Shown: positions 34,200 through 40,922, numbered from the stretch's first letter. The stretch: DNA of 64,000 bases from Halostagnicola larsenii XH-48 (GCF_000517625.1 NZ_CP007055.1:868001-932000); one strand, 5' to 3'. The notes: a model not told the origin generated them from the letters alone. Numbers and translations are program-made.

Positions 34200-34859
34200 A
34201 TGAGACTCAAGCCGTACCCTCATCGTGAGGGCAAGCGAGTGTGGTTGGGCAATGACGAACTCGAGTCCGTGATCGGCCAAGCGAAGAACACTGAACAGAC
34301 AATTGCGTTTTTACTGGCCGGGCGGTGTGGGCTGCGGCGTTGTGAGATCGTCCAAGTGACGCCCGCCGATGTTGTCGATACCCCGACTGGTACGCACATG
34401 CGAGTCTGGGAAGACGTTGCGAAACAGGAGCACTACCGTGAGCCTCCAATCTCCGATCGACTGGTGACGTATATCGACGCGCACACCGATGCCGCTGGTA
34501 TTGGACCCGCTGATCCTATTGTCGATGTCGCAGACAAGACAGTGTATCGCTGGGTACAGCGAGCTGCCGAACGGCTTCAGGCTGAAAGTGGCGATCGTGG
34601 CTGGTCGTTCCTTGACGTTCACGACCTTCGTCGGACTTGGGGAACGAATTTGCTCGAGCAAGGTGTGCTGCCGTCGGTTGTGATGGATTGGGGCGGATGG
34701 GATGACTGGGAGACGTTTCGCCACCACTACCTTGGTGAATTCTCACCAGAAGCGATTCGGCGTGAACGCGGTAAGGTAAATTATCTTGAAGGGCCAGTAA
34801 GTAGTAATTCAGAATCGAATCATAAGGAGATAGCGCCACCAGGAACAACTCCTACCTAA
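34200..34859 (+). CDS. tyrosine recombinase, catalytic domain only (219 aa)
   Basis: Catalytic residues of the phage-integrase fold are present: R46 (CGLRRCEIV), K75, H141-x-x-R144 (DVHDLRRTWGTNLLE), W167 in GGWDDW in place of the third His/Trp, and Y177 (RHHYLGEF). The usual N-terminal SAM-like core-binding domain is absent; the protein begins MRLKPYPHREGKRVWLGNDE. It is distinct from the main integrase at 39728. It could be a small stand-alone recombinase, the truncated remnant of another integrase, or one that acts on an unknown internal site. Confidence 0.75.
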   Translation: MRLKPYPHREGKRVWLGNDELESVIGQAKNTEQTIAFLLAGRCGLRRCEIVQVTPADVVDTPTGTHMRVWEDVAKQEHYREPPISDRLVTYIDAHTDAAGIGPADPIVDVADKTVYRWVQRAAERLQAESGDRGWSFLDVHDLRRTWGTNLLEQGVLPSVVMDWGGWDDWETFRHHYLGEFSPEAIRRERGKVNYLEGPVSSNSESNHKEIAPPGTTPT

Positions 34860-34929
34860 GAGTTTATAGTAGAAATATAGGTAAGTAATTTTACCCTAGA
34901 ACTATACTCTTGTGACATTATTCTCTTTT

Positions 34930-35568
34930 ATGGCTAATGAGCTACATATATCAAAAAGTGAACGGCGACGAATCGCAGTTGGTCAAGATCTCGAGTATCC
35001 CAGGTATTCAACGAAGATAATTAATCTTGCTTGTCACACTGCGCAGGCTACAAGTCGTAAATCAGTTGGATCATTAGACGAGATTCTTGAGGAATTCGAA
35101 TCTGAACACCCTGATGCGACTTTTGAAGATTGGGTGGCTTACTATAACGAGCGGTATAATGGCAAGGTAAAGGTCCAGAGATCAGCGAAGAAAACCTACG
35201 AAATGGTCGAAAATATGCGCGAAGCTATTGACCTCATTACATACGACATGGTCGAGCAGTGGGTTGAAGATCTTATTCTATACAAGTCGTACATGGGATT
35301 TGATGCCCGCGAGGTGATTCTCCCAAAGCTCGGTCGCGAACTACAGATGGGATCGAGACTGGCAAGCCCCGAAGAGATGTCAGAAGGAATCAGCGGTTAT
35401 CTTGGTGACCAGCCAATTTGCTTGAGATCATTAAAGCACGATAAAGGTCCAGCGATGTATGAAGATGCTGGTGTACCAGTAGTATACTATGAGGAAACAA
35501 ATTCAGGTGGATACAGGGTTGAGATGAAAGAATTGAGTCGGACCTTAGACGAATTTAAATCTAATTAA
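34930..35568 (+). CDS. MjaI-family type II restriction endonuclease homologue
   Basis: A 212-residue protein matching the RE_MjaI pattern: YSTKIINLACHTAQATSRKS VG near the N-terminus, YEMVENMREAIDLI, DMVEQWVEDLILYKSYMGFD, and the conserved GSRLASPEEMSEGISGYLGD block followed by a basic segment. MjaI cleaves CTAG. The ATG at 34930 lies ~26 nt after the TATA-like CTATACTC (34902-34909). No methyltransferase is encoded within several kilobases, so protection would rely on a host CTAG methylase, which many haloarchaea have. It converges on, and overlaps by 8 nt, the next gene. Confidence 0.78.
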   Translation: MANELHISKSERRRIAVGQDLEYPRYSTKIINLACHTAQATSRKSVGSLDEILEEFESEHPDATFEDWVAYYNERYNGKVKVQRSAKKTYEMVENMREAIDLITYDMVEQWVEDLILYKSYMGFDAREVILPKLGRELQMGSRLASPEEMSEGISGYLGDQPICLRSLKHDKGPAMYEDAGVPVVYYEETNSGGYRVEMKELSRTLDEFKSN

Positions 35569-36238
35569 ACCCGTCTGTATGATGTAGGATCTCGTCATGG
35601 ATATATTGTAAGAATTGCTCAGTCTCGAGGTTAGAAGGTTGGTATAAATCAAGATAGCCACTTTCTGTAATTGTCATTTTAGTTGAGAAATCGTCATACT
35701 CATATTCTAATCCTAACTGGTTGAGTTTTGAGTGTGTCAAAACATCGCCAATATCACCATCTTCAAGAACGTTTTCCCCAAATACAGTTCCTTTCTTAGC
35801 CTGCCCATCATTTCCATAAAACCCTGTCTGCCATTGATTTGCACTAGTATGCTCGTTTAAGAAGGAATAAAGATCTAAATTCGCACGCTCAGTAGTCGCA
35901 TCTGTTTGTTCATTTAACAGATCAAAAAAGAATTCACCAGAACCACTATCAATTACTGCAAATGAATCAGGAACTACAACAAATTCAGTATAATATGTGG
36001 TTTTTGATCGTTCTTCTGTAGATATTATGTCCCCTCCAGAGAATTCGAAAGAATCTATTTTCTCTACTCTCTGAATTGCAGCATGCCCCTGATATGCTGT
36101 CATACCGTTTGGACCTCTAAGCGGTTTTCGTATATCGAGTGCTCTATTCAACTCAAATTTTCCATCTTGTCGGCTTTTTTTAAATGATTGAGGTTCTTCG
36201 AAGCTTCCATCGACTAAACCAATCACTCCAGAGTCCAT
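35561..36238 (-). CDS. unrecognised cargo protein (225 aa)
   Basis: A 225-residue soluble acidic protein starting MDSGVIGLVDGSFEEPQSFK. Segments such as SKTTYYTEFVVVPDSFAVID suggest a beta-rich N-terminal half; the C-terminal half is mixed. AT-rich. Its 3' end overlaps that of the restriction-like gene by 8 nt, so the two are convergent and probably were acquired together. No known family recognised. Confidence 0.6.
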   Translation of the reverse strand: MDSGVIGLVDGSFEEPQSFKKSRQDGKFELNRALDIRKPLRGPNGMTAYQGHAAIQRVEKIDSFEFSGGDIISTEERSKTTYYTEFVVVPDSFAVIDSGSGEFFFDLLNEQTDATTERANLDLYSFLNEHTSANQWQTGFYGNDGQAKKGTVFGENVLEDGDIGDVLTHSKLNQLGLEYEYDDFSTKMTITESGYLDLYQPSNLETEQFLQYIHDEILHHTDGFN

Positions 36239-36296
36239 GCCTCTATGGTATAACTACTGTTACTTAACATCTTAGGAATATAGAACATAGGGTAAA

Positions 36297-36794
36297 TTAG
36301 TCTATATTGATGTTTTCTGCAATAGCATAAAATCTGGCTGGCAATAGGTATAGAGAAATAATATAGTGGCCAATCAAGAAATAAATTAGGAAAGAAGCCA
36401 TCGTTCTGAGTGGCAGATCAACTGGAGCCAGCTTGTTCTTAGAGCTTATTAAGAATACGAGTACTATAACTAAGGTTGCCAACCCCAGAATAACAGCATA
36501 CATTGTGTGGTTCCGTGTATTTTTGACCAATTTCTCTTCTCTCTCTGTGGGTTCGTCACTTACTCGGCCAATTAGCAAAAGCATTGCATTGATTGAGAAA
36601 CCAATCAATATCGCTATGGCAGGAATAAGAACTTCAGCTAAATCTCTTGTAAGATTCATTCCGCTAAGTATGAGTATTATGGATATTGCAGTAGGGATTA
36701 CGCCAAAGATGATTACTGCCCTCTTTTTCGATGAGTCACTGACTAACGACTTATAGTGTTCTCGAACTATCGGGAGAATACTAAATAATCCCAT
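36297..36794 (-). CDS. four-TM membrane protein of coupled cargo pair (165 aa)
   Basis: Four transmembrane helices at ~26-46, ~54-76, ~97-116 and ~130-150, with a charged cytosolic loop between the second and third (GRVSDEPTEREEKLVKNTRN). Its start overlaps the stop of the 325-residue gene by one nucleotide (TAATG), so the products are made together. The soluble-protein plus 4-TM-protein arrangement recalls two-gene anti-virus systems with a membrane component, but I cannot assign it to a known one. Confidence 0.6.
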   Translation of the reverse strand: MGLFSILPIVREHYKSLVSDSSKKRAVIIFGVIPTAISIILILSGMNLTRDLAEVLIPAIAILIGFSINAMLLLIGRVSDEPTEREEKLVKNTRNHTMYAVILGLATLVIVLVFLISSKNKLAPVDLPLRTMASFLIYFLIGHYIISLYLLPARFYAIAENINID

Positions 36795-37771
36795 TAGAGT
36801 AATGGTTTACCTGGTATTCCATCTTCATTGTGATCATCCAAGATATCGTTAGCAAAATCCCTTGCAACTTCCGACAGATCAGAACAGTCTGGGTGGCCTT
36901 GATTATCTAGATCGATGTCGTCTTTTTCAAAATCTAAAACCTGATTCATATTGACTTCCTCTTGAAAGAGTGATAGAGTTCTTTGTGAGCCATCGTCTTC
37001 AATTCTTAGTTTCCCATCAGAGAATTCCTGATCTCGGATTGTAACAGCTGAACGTTCCGAATTGAAGAACACATCCTTCAGCTCGTCTACATTTACGGGG
37101 ATGTTTCCACCAGCAGTCGAACTATCGAAAATCAGTTTCTCGTTAGCCTGCCCATAGCTTTTGAACGGCGACCCAAGTTGGTCATGAAGAGCTTTTGCTG
37201 AGCGTGTTTTTGTCAACTCAAGTGAAAGGAGTCGGTCCGCGTTTTCTACCTTCTCATAGAGATCCTCTGTAACAACTGGATCATAATGGACCAGACAATT
37301 GCCTCGTTTCCCCATCCAGTCACTCACAACCTCTTCAAACGGCATTTTTGTCCCTAAATTGCCGATCTTTTCCAAAATCAGGAGTGCCCTTTTCTTGTTG
37401 TCCGATGGTAACACTATTAGAAAATAATATGGAAGTACAACAGCGTCATCTGCCCCTCTGGCTTCTTCTTTCAGCGAGTCATCGTTAACATTCCTATGGT
37501 CTGCTCCTGTTCCATATCTACCGGTTCGAAGAACACCCTCTATTATCTCATCATTTGAATTGGTATTTTTCACACTGAGTGTCTTCTCCATTTTTGGCAA
37601 TTTCTCATAACCTGTATTGTAATCGGAGCAGAAATTATCAAAGGCGTCTATTATATTGTTCACTGAAAAATCAGTACCTTCCCCCATCAGATTATTGAGC
37701 TGAACCCTCTCTTCAGGTTGGTACTTCTTTGTGAGATGTATCCAGTAAGGAATTAGTTTATGAGTCGCCAT
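36794..37771 (-). CDS. unrecognised soluble protein of coupled cargo pair (325 aa)
   Basis: Starts MATHKLIPYWIHLTKKYQPE. A central segment (ADDAVVLPYYFLIVLPSDNK KRALLILEKIGNLGTKMPFE) has the alternating strand pattern of a conserved alpha/beta core; the C-terminus is acidic (DDIDLDNQGHPDCSDL). No catalytic motif that I can name. Upstream gene of a two-gene unit with the 4-TM protein, in AT-rich DNA between the restriction-like gene and the repressors. Confidence 0.6.
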   Translation of the reverse strand: MATHKLIPYWIHLTKKYQPEERVQLNNLMGEGTDFSVNNIIDAFDNFCSDYNTGYEKLPKMEKTLSVKNTNSNDEIIEGVLRTGRYGTGADHRNVNDDSLKEEARGADDAVVLPYYFLIVLPSDNKKRALLILEKIGNLGTKMPFEEVVSDWMGKRGNCLVHYDPVVTEDLYEKVENADRLLSLELTKTRSAKALHDQLGSPFKSYGQANEKLIFDSSTAGGNIPVNVDELKDVFFNSERSAVTIRDQEFSDGKLRIEDDGSQRTLSLFQEEVNMNQVLDFEKDDIDLDNQGHPDCSDLSEVARDFANDILDDHNEDGIPGKPLL

Positions 37772-37899
37772 TTTGTTACTTGCCCCAAGATGTTATCATA
37801 CCATAAAAGTTATTGCTCTAATTCATTTTCAAATAGAATGTTCATCACCGATCCTGTCTGAATTTTGTGTTATGACTCTTCAGAAGAATATGCTACGAG

Positions 37900-38190
37900 T
37901 CAATTACGAATCACTCGAGGAGATGGCCGAGGCCGGTTCTCAGCATCAAGCCGACCGTTGAGGTACTCTTGTCCGTTGCTGGTGATCTCGTACATGTTAC
38001 TGCCCTCGAAAATCGGAGCAAGGAAACCTGCGTGAGAAAGCATCTGACACCGCTCTTTGACCCGCCCACGCGAAGCGTCGAACTTCATTACTCGAGACAT
38101 GTGACGCGGTGTCGACCAGGAGTCCTCCGCAAGATGTTCTAAGATTCGCTCATCCAGCGTACACATCCAGCGGGCTGGCTTTCGACTCAT
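37900..38190 (-). CDS. phiH-repressor-like winged-helix protein 1 (96 aa)
   Basis: Contains the winged-helix pattern MCTLDERILEHLAEDSWSTP ... VKERCQMLSHAGFLAPIFEG SNMYEITSNGQEYLNG, as in the PhiH1 repressor-like family of haloarchaeal viruses. Start overlaps the upstream stop (TAATG). With the next gene upstream it forms a tandem repressor pair likely to control lysogeny. Confidence 0.78.
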   Translation of the reverse strand: MSRKPARWMCTLDERILEHLAEDSWSTPRHMSRVMKFDASRGRVKERCQMLSHAGFLAPIFEGSNMYEITSNGQEYLNGRLDAENRPRPSPRVIRN

Positions 38191-38501
38191 TATGATTCAG
38201 AGGTTTCACTGGCGCTTGGACCACTGCTCGAGTTACCCTGATTAAGGAAAACTTCGTTTTCAGCGTCGTACTCCTCATCAAGATAGGCTTTTCCCACGTC
38301 CGTAATGACATACGCACCATTTCCGATAGGCGTCAGTAATCCGTGTTCTGCAAGCTTCTTACATCGGCGAGAAACATGCGCATTCGAGACTCGAATACTC
38401 TCACTATCAGTGAGTTCGCCAACTGTGGCCCCCTCATTCTCACGAAGATACTCGAGGATGCGATCGTCCCATATTGTCATCCACGTTCCCGACTCTCTCA
38501 T
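38190..38501 (-). CDS. phiH-repressor-like winged-helix protein 2 (103 aa)
   Basis: Similar fold to its neighbour: WMTIWDDRILEYLRENEGAT VGELTD ... CKKLAEHGLLTPIGNGAYVI TDVGKAYL, followed by a Ser-rich tail. Such proteins repress lytic promoters in phiH-type viruses. It is transcribed away from the ZnF/integrase operon across the region that differs between the two copies, so its operator probably lies at 38577-38601. Confidence 0.8.
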   Translation of the reverse strand: MRESGTWMTIWDDRILEYLRENEGATVGELTDSESIRVSNAHVSRRCKKLAEHGLLTPIGNGAYVITDVGKAYLDEEYDAENEVFLNQGNSSSGPSASETSES

Positions 38502-38576
38502 TACATTCTCTTAGGGAGACACTCACCTTTTTGTTCGGTTTTCTACCTAAATGAGTTTATTATCCTGATTAGGAGC

Positions 38577-38601
38577 ACCGTTACATATATGTAATATCGG
38601 T
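38577..38601. promoter_or_regulatory. palindromic promoter/operator, copy 1 allele
   Basis: Reads ACCG-TTACATATATGTAA-TATCGGT; the inner 14 bp TTACATATATGTAA is a perfect palindrome. Copy 2 has A instead of T at the position of 38581 and A instead of G at 38591. In copy 1 the inner palindrome is perfect and the outer arms imperfect. Confidence 0.55.
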
Positions 38602-38615
38602 TCTTTGTGCTGAGC

Positions 38616-38701
38616 ACGGAGCTACCAACGCGGGTGAAGATGACTCTTGTTGGCATGTGAGACCGGGCGGCGCTGCAACGCCGCCCAGAAGGTAGCTCCG
38701 T
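38616..38701 (+). ncRNA. candidate three-way-junction RNA / 5' UTR (copy 1 allele)
   Basis: Outer stem ACGGAGCTACC (38616-38626) pairs exactly with GGTAGCTCCGT (38691-38701). Inside are a weak CAAC/GTTG hairpin (38626-38652) and a strong 8-bp hairpin GGGCGGCG-CTGCAA-CGCCGCCC (38665-38686). It would form the leader of the ZnF/integrase operon, ending 9 nt before its ATG, or a separate small RNA or a cruciform origin element. Confidence 0.5.
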
Positions 38702-38710
38702 TATCAGAGC

Positions 38711-39595
38711 ATGAATTACGGAACTTCCGTGGGGACTGTACCCCACGCACGACAAGAGGCATCGCCCACGAATAATTCTGACGCAACGCGAGCAACGTGT
38801 GTCTGCGGCGCTCGAGCAACCGGATACGACGCTAGGCTCAAGGCGTCAGTCTGTGACCGCTGTGCGCGACTGCGCTGTGACGGCGGTAGACAGAAGGAAC
38901 TTCCTGAGCACGTCCTTGAGGCGACTTCTGACGACATACTCGAGCAAGGCCGCGTGATGGCCCTCTACGAGTACGAGAAGAATCACATCTCGATCGAGCA
39001 CGAAGAACGCGAGTGTCGCGTCTGCGAGGGAGAGACCTACCACCGCATCGAAACCGACGATTACCGCTCTCGGACTGCTTCAGTGTGCGGTACTTGCGGT
39101 GAGACCGCCGTGACCCTTACCGATGGCGGTTCAAACCTCTACACCTGTGACACGCCCCAGTGCGATGGGTGGAAAGAGGTCGTCACGCCGGACGGCTACG
39201 TTTGTCACGACTGCGCGGACGAACTCGAGAAGAAGTACGAAGCCGAGCCCAGATTACTCGCTGATGGAGGAATCGAGTGGGGCGATCTTTCCGGCTTTCA
39301 GCGTGACATTCTGGAAGAGATAGCTCGTCTTGAGACGGTCGGCGAAGACTGCTACGGGCTCGCAATCAAGGAGGAACTCGAGCAGTATCACGACGAAGTA
39401 CTCCACGGCCGGCTCTACCAGAACCTCGACAGTCTGGTCGACGATAAACTTCTTGAGACCGGTAAAATCGATGGTCGGACGAACAGTTACACACTGACTT
39501 CCGAGGCCAAGGCGTTGCTCAAGGAGAGCGTCTATCGTCGGGCCAAGGCGTGTGGACTCGAGGTATCCGCAGCCGATGGTGGTCACAATGAATGA
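38711..39595 (+). CDS. multi-zinc-finger / PadR-like winged-helix regulator (294 aa)
   Basis: Three Cys-rich knuckle pairs occupy residues ~25-170 (CVCGARATG...CDRCARLRC; CRVCEGE...CGTCGE; CDTPQCDG...CHDCAD). A PadR-like winged helix follows (~193-270: LSGFQRDILEEIARLETVGE ... NLDSLVDDKLLETGKIDGRT). Such DNA-binding proteins precede integrase in haloarchaeal proviruses and may control excision or the operon itself. No HUH or primase motif is present, so it is not an obvious replication initiator. Confidence 0.75.
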   Translation: MNYGTSVGTVPHARQEASPTNNSDATRATCVCGARATGYDARLKASVCDRCARLRCDGGRQKELPEHVLEATSDDILEQGRVMALYEYEKNHISIEHEERECRVCEGETYHRIETDDYRSRTASVCGTCGETAVTLTDGGSNLYTCDTPQCDGWKEVVTPDGYVCHDCADELEKKYEAEPRLLADGGIEWGDLSGFQRDILEEIARLETVGEDCYGLAIKEELEQYHDEVLHGRLYQNLDSLVDDKLLETGKIDGRTNSYTLTSEAKALLKESVYRRAKACGLEVSAADGGHNE

Positions 39596-39731
39596 TAGTT
39601 CGTACACGATAGGGTTCTGTCCAGATGGCGGCGCATACGTACTCGCCATCCAAGATGAAAATGGAGCAACGTGTCCTGTCTGTGGCTCAGAGGTCGAAAC
39701 TGAAGTTCAGAAGATCAGAGGAAAACTATGA
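39588..39731 (+). CDS. 47-residue zinc-ribbon protein
   Basis: Encodes MNDSSYTIGFCPDGGAYVLA ... ATCPVCGSEVETEV, with a CPVC knuckle and an earlier Cys. It overlaps the previous gene by 8 nt and integrase by 4 nt, supporting translation. Possibly an excisionase-like or accessory factor. Confidence 0.65.
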   Translation: MNDSSYTIGFCPDGGAYVLAIQDENGATCPVCGSEVETEVQKIRGKL

Positions 39732-40735
39732 GCAACGATCTCGAGCCACTCTCGCCCCAGGAGGCCGTCGACCTCTACGTAGCCCACCGCGAACTTGAGG
39801 TGAGCGCAAAGACGCTCCAGAACCACGAGTATCGACTCAACGCGTTTGTGGAATGGTGCAACGAGGTCGGGATCGACAACCTCAACGACCTCTCCGGGCG
39901 CGATCTCCACCGATACCGCGTCTGGCGACAGAAGGACGTCAACGTCGTCACCCTTCGCGGCCAGCTCGCAACACTACGCGTGTTCCTCGAGTTTTGCGCG
40001 TCGATCGACGCCGTCGAACCGGGAATGCGCGAACGTGTGAAGCTTCCCGATGTCGATCGCGCCGACGAAGCTCGAGACGTGATGCTCGACGAAGATCGTT
40101 CCCGGATGCTACTGAGCTACCTCGAGCGGTACAGCCGCGCGAGCCGGAGTCACGTTATCGTCGCGATTCTCTGGCACACGGGAATCCGTCTCGGCGGTCT
40201 TCGAGCGATCGATCTCGATGACTACGAACCGGACGAACAGTGCGTTTGGCTACGCCATCGTCCTGAATCCGAGACGCCGCTGAAGAATCAAGGGCCTGCT
40301 GAGCGCCCCCTCGCGTTGGACGACTACTATACCGACGTGATCGACGAGTACATTCGATTTCACCGGCACGATGTCGTCGACGAGTACGGACGCGAACCAC
40401 TCGTAACGAGTGACCGAGGACGGCTTAGTTCCGGTCAAATCCGATCGGAAGTGTATCGGCTGACACAGCCTTGTCTGTACAAGGACTGTCCGCACGATCG
40501 CGACCCGGACGACTGTGAGGCTCGAGTCTACGGTCACTATTCAGAGTGTCCGAGTAGCCTCTCACCGCACACGATTCGGCGAGGTTCGATTACCTACCAG
40601 CTTCGCGAGGACATCCCCGAGGAGATCGTCAGTGATCGCTGTGACGTTTCCTCAGATATCCTCGAGCGACACTACGATCGACGAACAGACCGCGAAAAGA
40701 TGGAACAGCGACGCGACTTCATCACCGATCTTTAA
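39728..40735 (+). CDS. int: provirus integrase (tyrosine recombinase)
   Basis: A 335-residue integrase with an N-terminal SAM-like core-binding domain (~10-100) and catalytic domain. Residues: R154 (HTGIRLGGL), K186, H281-x-x-R284 (SPHTIRRGS) and Y316 (ILERHYDRR); the usual third His is not in its normal place (CDVSSD). An insertion with C249, C254, H256, C263 and C274 looks like a zinc site, as in other haloarchaeal integrases. It lies 115 bp from the att core, the standard position for tRNA-targeting integrases, and should catalyse integration at tRNA-Ala. Confidence 0.9.
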   Translation: MSNDLEPLSPQEAVDLYVAHRELEVSAKTLQNHEYRLNAFVEWCNEVGIDNLNDLSGRDLHRYRVWRQKDVNVVTLRGQLATLRVFLEFCASIDAVEPGMRERVKLPDVDRADEARDVMLDEDRSRMLLSYLERYSRASRSHVIVAILWHTGIRLGGLRAIDLDDYEPDEQCVWLRHRPESETPLKNQGPAERPLALDDYYTDVIDEYIRFHRHDVVDEYGREPLVTSDRGRLSSGQIRSEVYRLTQPCLYKDCPHDRDPDDCEARVYGHYSECPSSLSPHTIRRGSITYQLREDIPEEIVSDRCDVSSDILERHYDRRTDREKMEQRRDFITDL

Positions 40736-40742
40736 AAGGAAA

Positions 40743-40922
40743 ATGACCCACACGAAGCGCGGAGTTAGCACTCCTACGAAGAGATGCATCGAAAAAGTCC
40801 GAGGGAACGGAATTCAGGCGGTAGAGGGCCTGAAACACTTAATTACGTATGGACTCGCCGGGCGGGCAATTGGGAAACGCGGTCATGGGCAACCGCAGTA
40901 CAGCGGAGGGGTCAGAGCATGA
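40743..40922 (+). CDS. 59-residue ORF spanning the attP core (intact only at the dimer junction)
   Basis: Starts seven nucleotides after the integrase stop (AAAGGAAA before the ATG) and reads MTHTKRGVSTPTKRCIEKVR ... LKHLITYGLAGRAIGKRGHG, ending with a TGA that overlaps the zinc-ribbon ATG by 4 nt. The att core 40850-40862 lies inside it (codons ~36-40). It is basic and probably helical. At attL the start is replaced by host DNA with an in-frame stop and no ATG; at attR it ends after 41 codons. It is therefore complete only in the circular genome or a tandem array. Confidence 0.6.
   Translation: MTHTKRGVSTPTKRCIEKVRGNGIQAVEGLKHLITYGLAGRAIGKRGHGQPQYSGGVRA
40850..40862. other. internal att core (attP-like junction of the dimer)
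   Basis: TGGACTCGCCGGG between the two copies, with viral sequence on both sides, i.e. the attP arrangement of the circular genome. A functional recombination substrate here could allow loss of one copy. Confidence 0.9.

Larger units (their letters stand above)
38502..38710. promoter_or_regulatory. divergent regulatory region of the provirus (copy 1 allele)
   Basis: Holds a palindromic TATA-like element (38577-38601) and a structured element (38616-38701) before the plus-strand operon. All four nucleotide differences between the two provirus copies fall here. A transcript from the TATA at ~38586-38594 would start near 38614, right at the base of the large stem. Confidence 0.6.
18567..40849. 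mobile_element. provirus, copy 1 of tandem dimer (SNJ1/SH1-like)
   Basis: A 22,283-bp unit bounded by att cores, integrated at the 3' end of tRNA-Ala. It encodes integrase beside the right att site, repressor-like winged helices, a packaging ATPase, two adjacent candidate single-jelly-roll capsid proteins, many small membrane proteins and spike-like proteins. The combination points to a membrane-containing icosahedral halovirus of the SNJ1 (Simuloviridae) group. An AT-rich cargo block of ~5.4 kb sits between the structural genes and the repressors. SNJ1 is ~16.3 kb, close to this unit without the cargo. Confidence 0.88.

Noticed and set aside
36297-37771. Assignment of the soluble/4-TM pair to Kiwa
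   Set aside because: Only the general architecture is similar; gene order and visible sequence motifs do not let me support it.
37773-37961. 62-codon plus-strand frame between the 325-aa gene and the repressors
   Set aside because: It overlaps the end of the repressor gene, lacks a promoter and has no haloarchaeal composition.
38577-38601. The first two substitutions as another inversion
   Set aside because: The reverse complement of the copy 1 segment does not give the copy 2 segment; they are two independent substitutions inside a palindrome.
38711-39595. Replication initiator (HUH or RepA) identity for the zinc-finger gene
   Set aside because: No HUH or catalytic tyrosine motif; zinc knuckles and a PadR-like winged helix explain the sequence.
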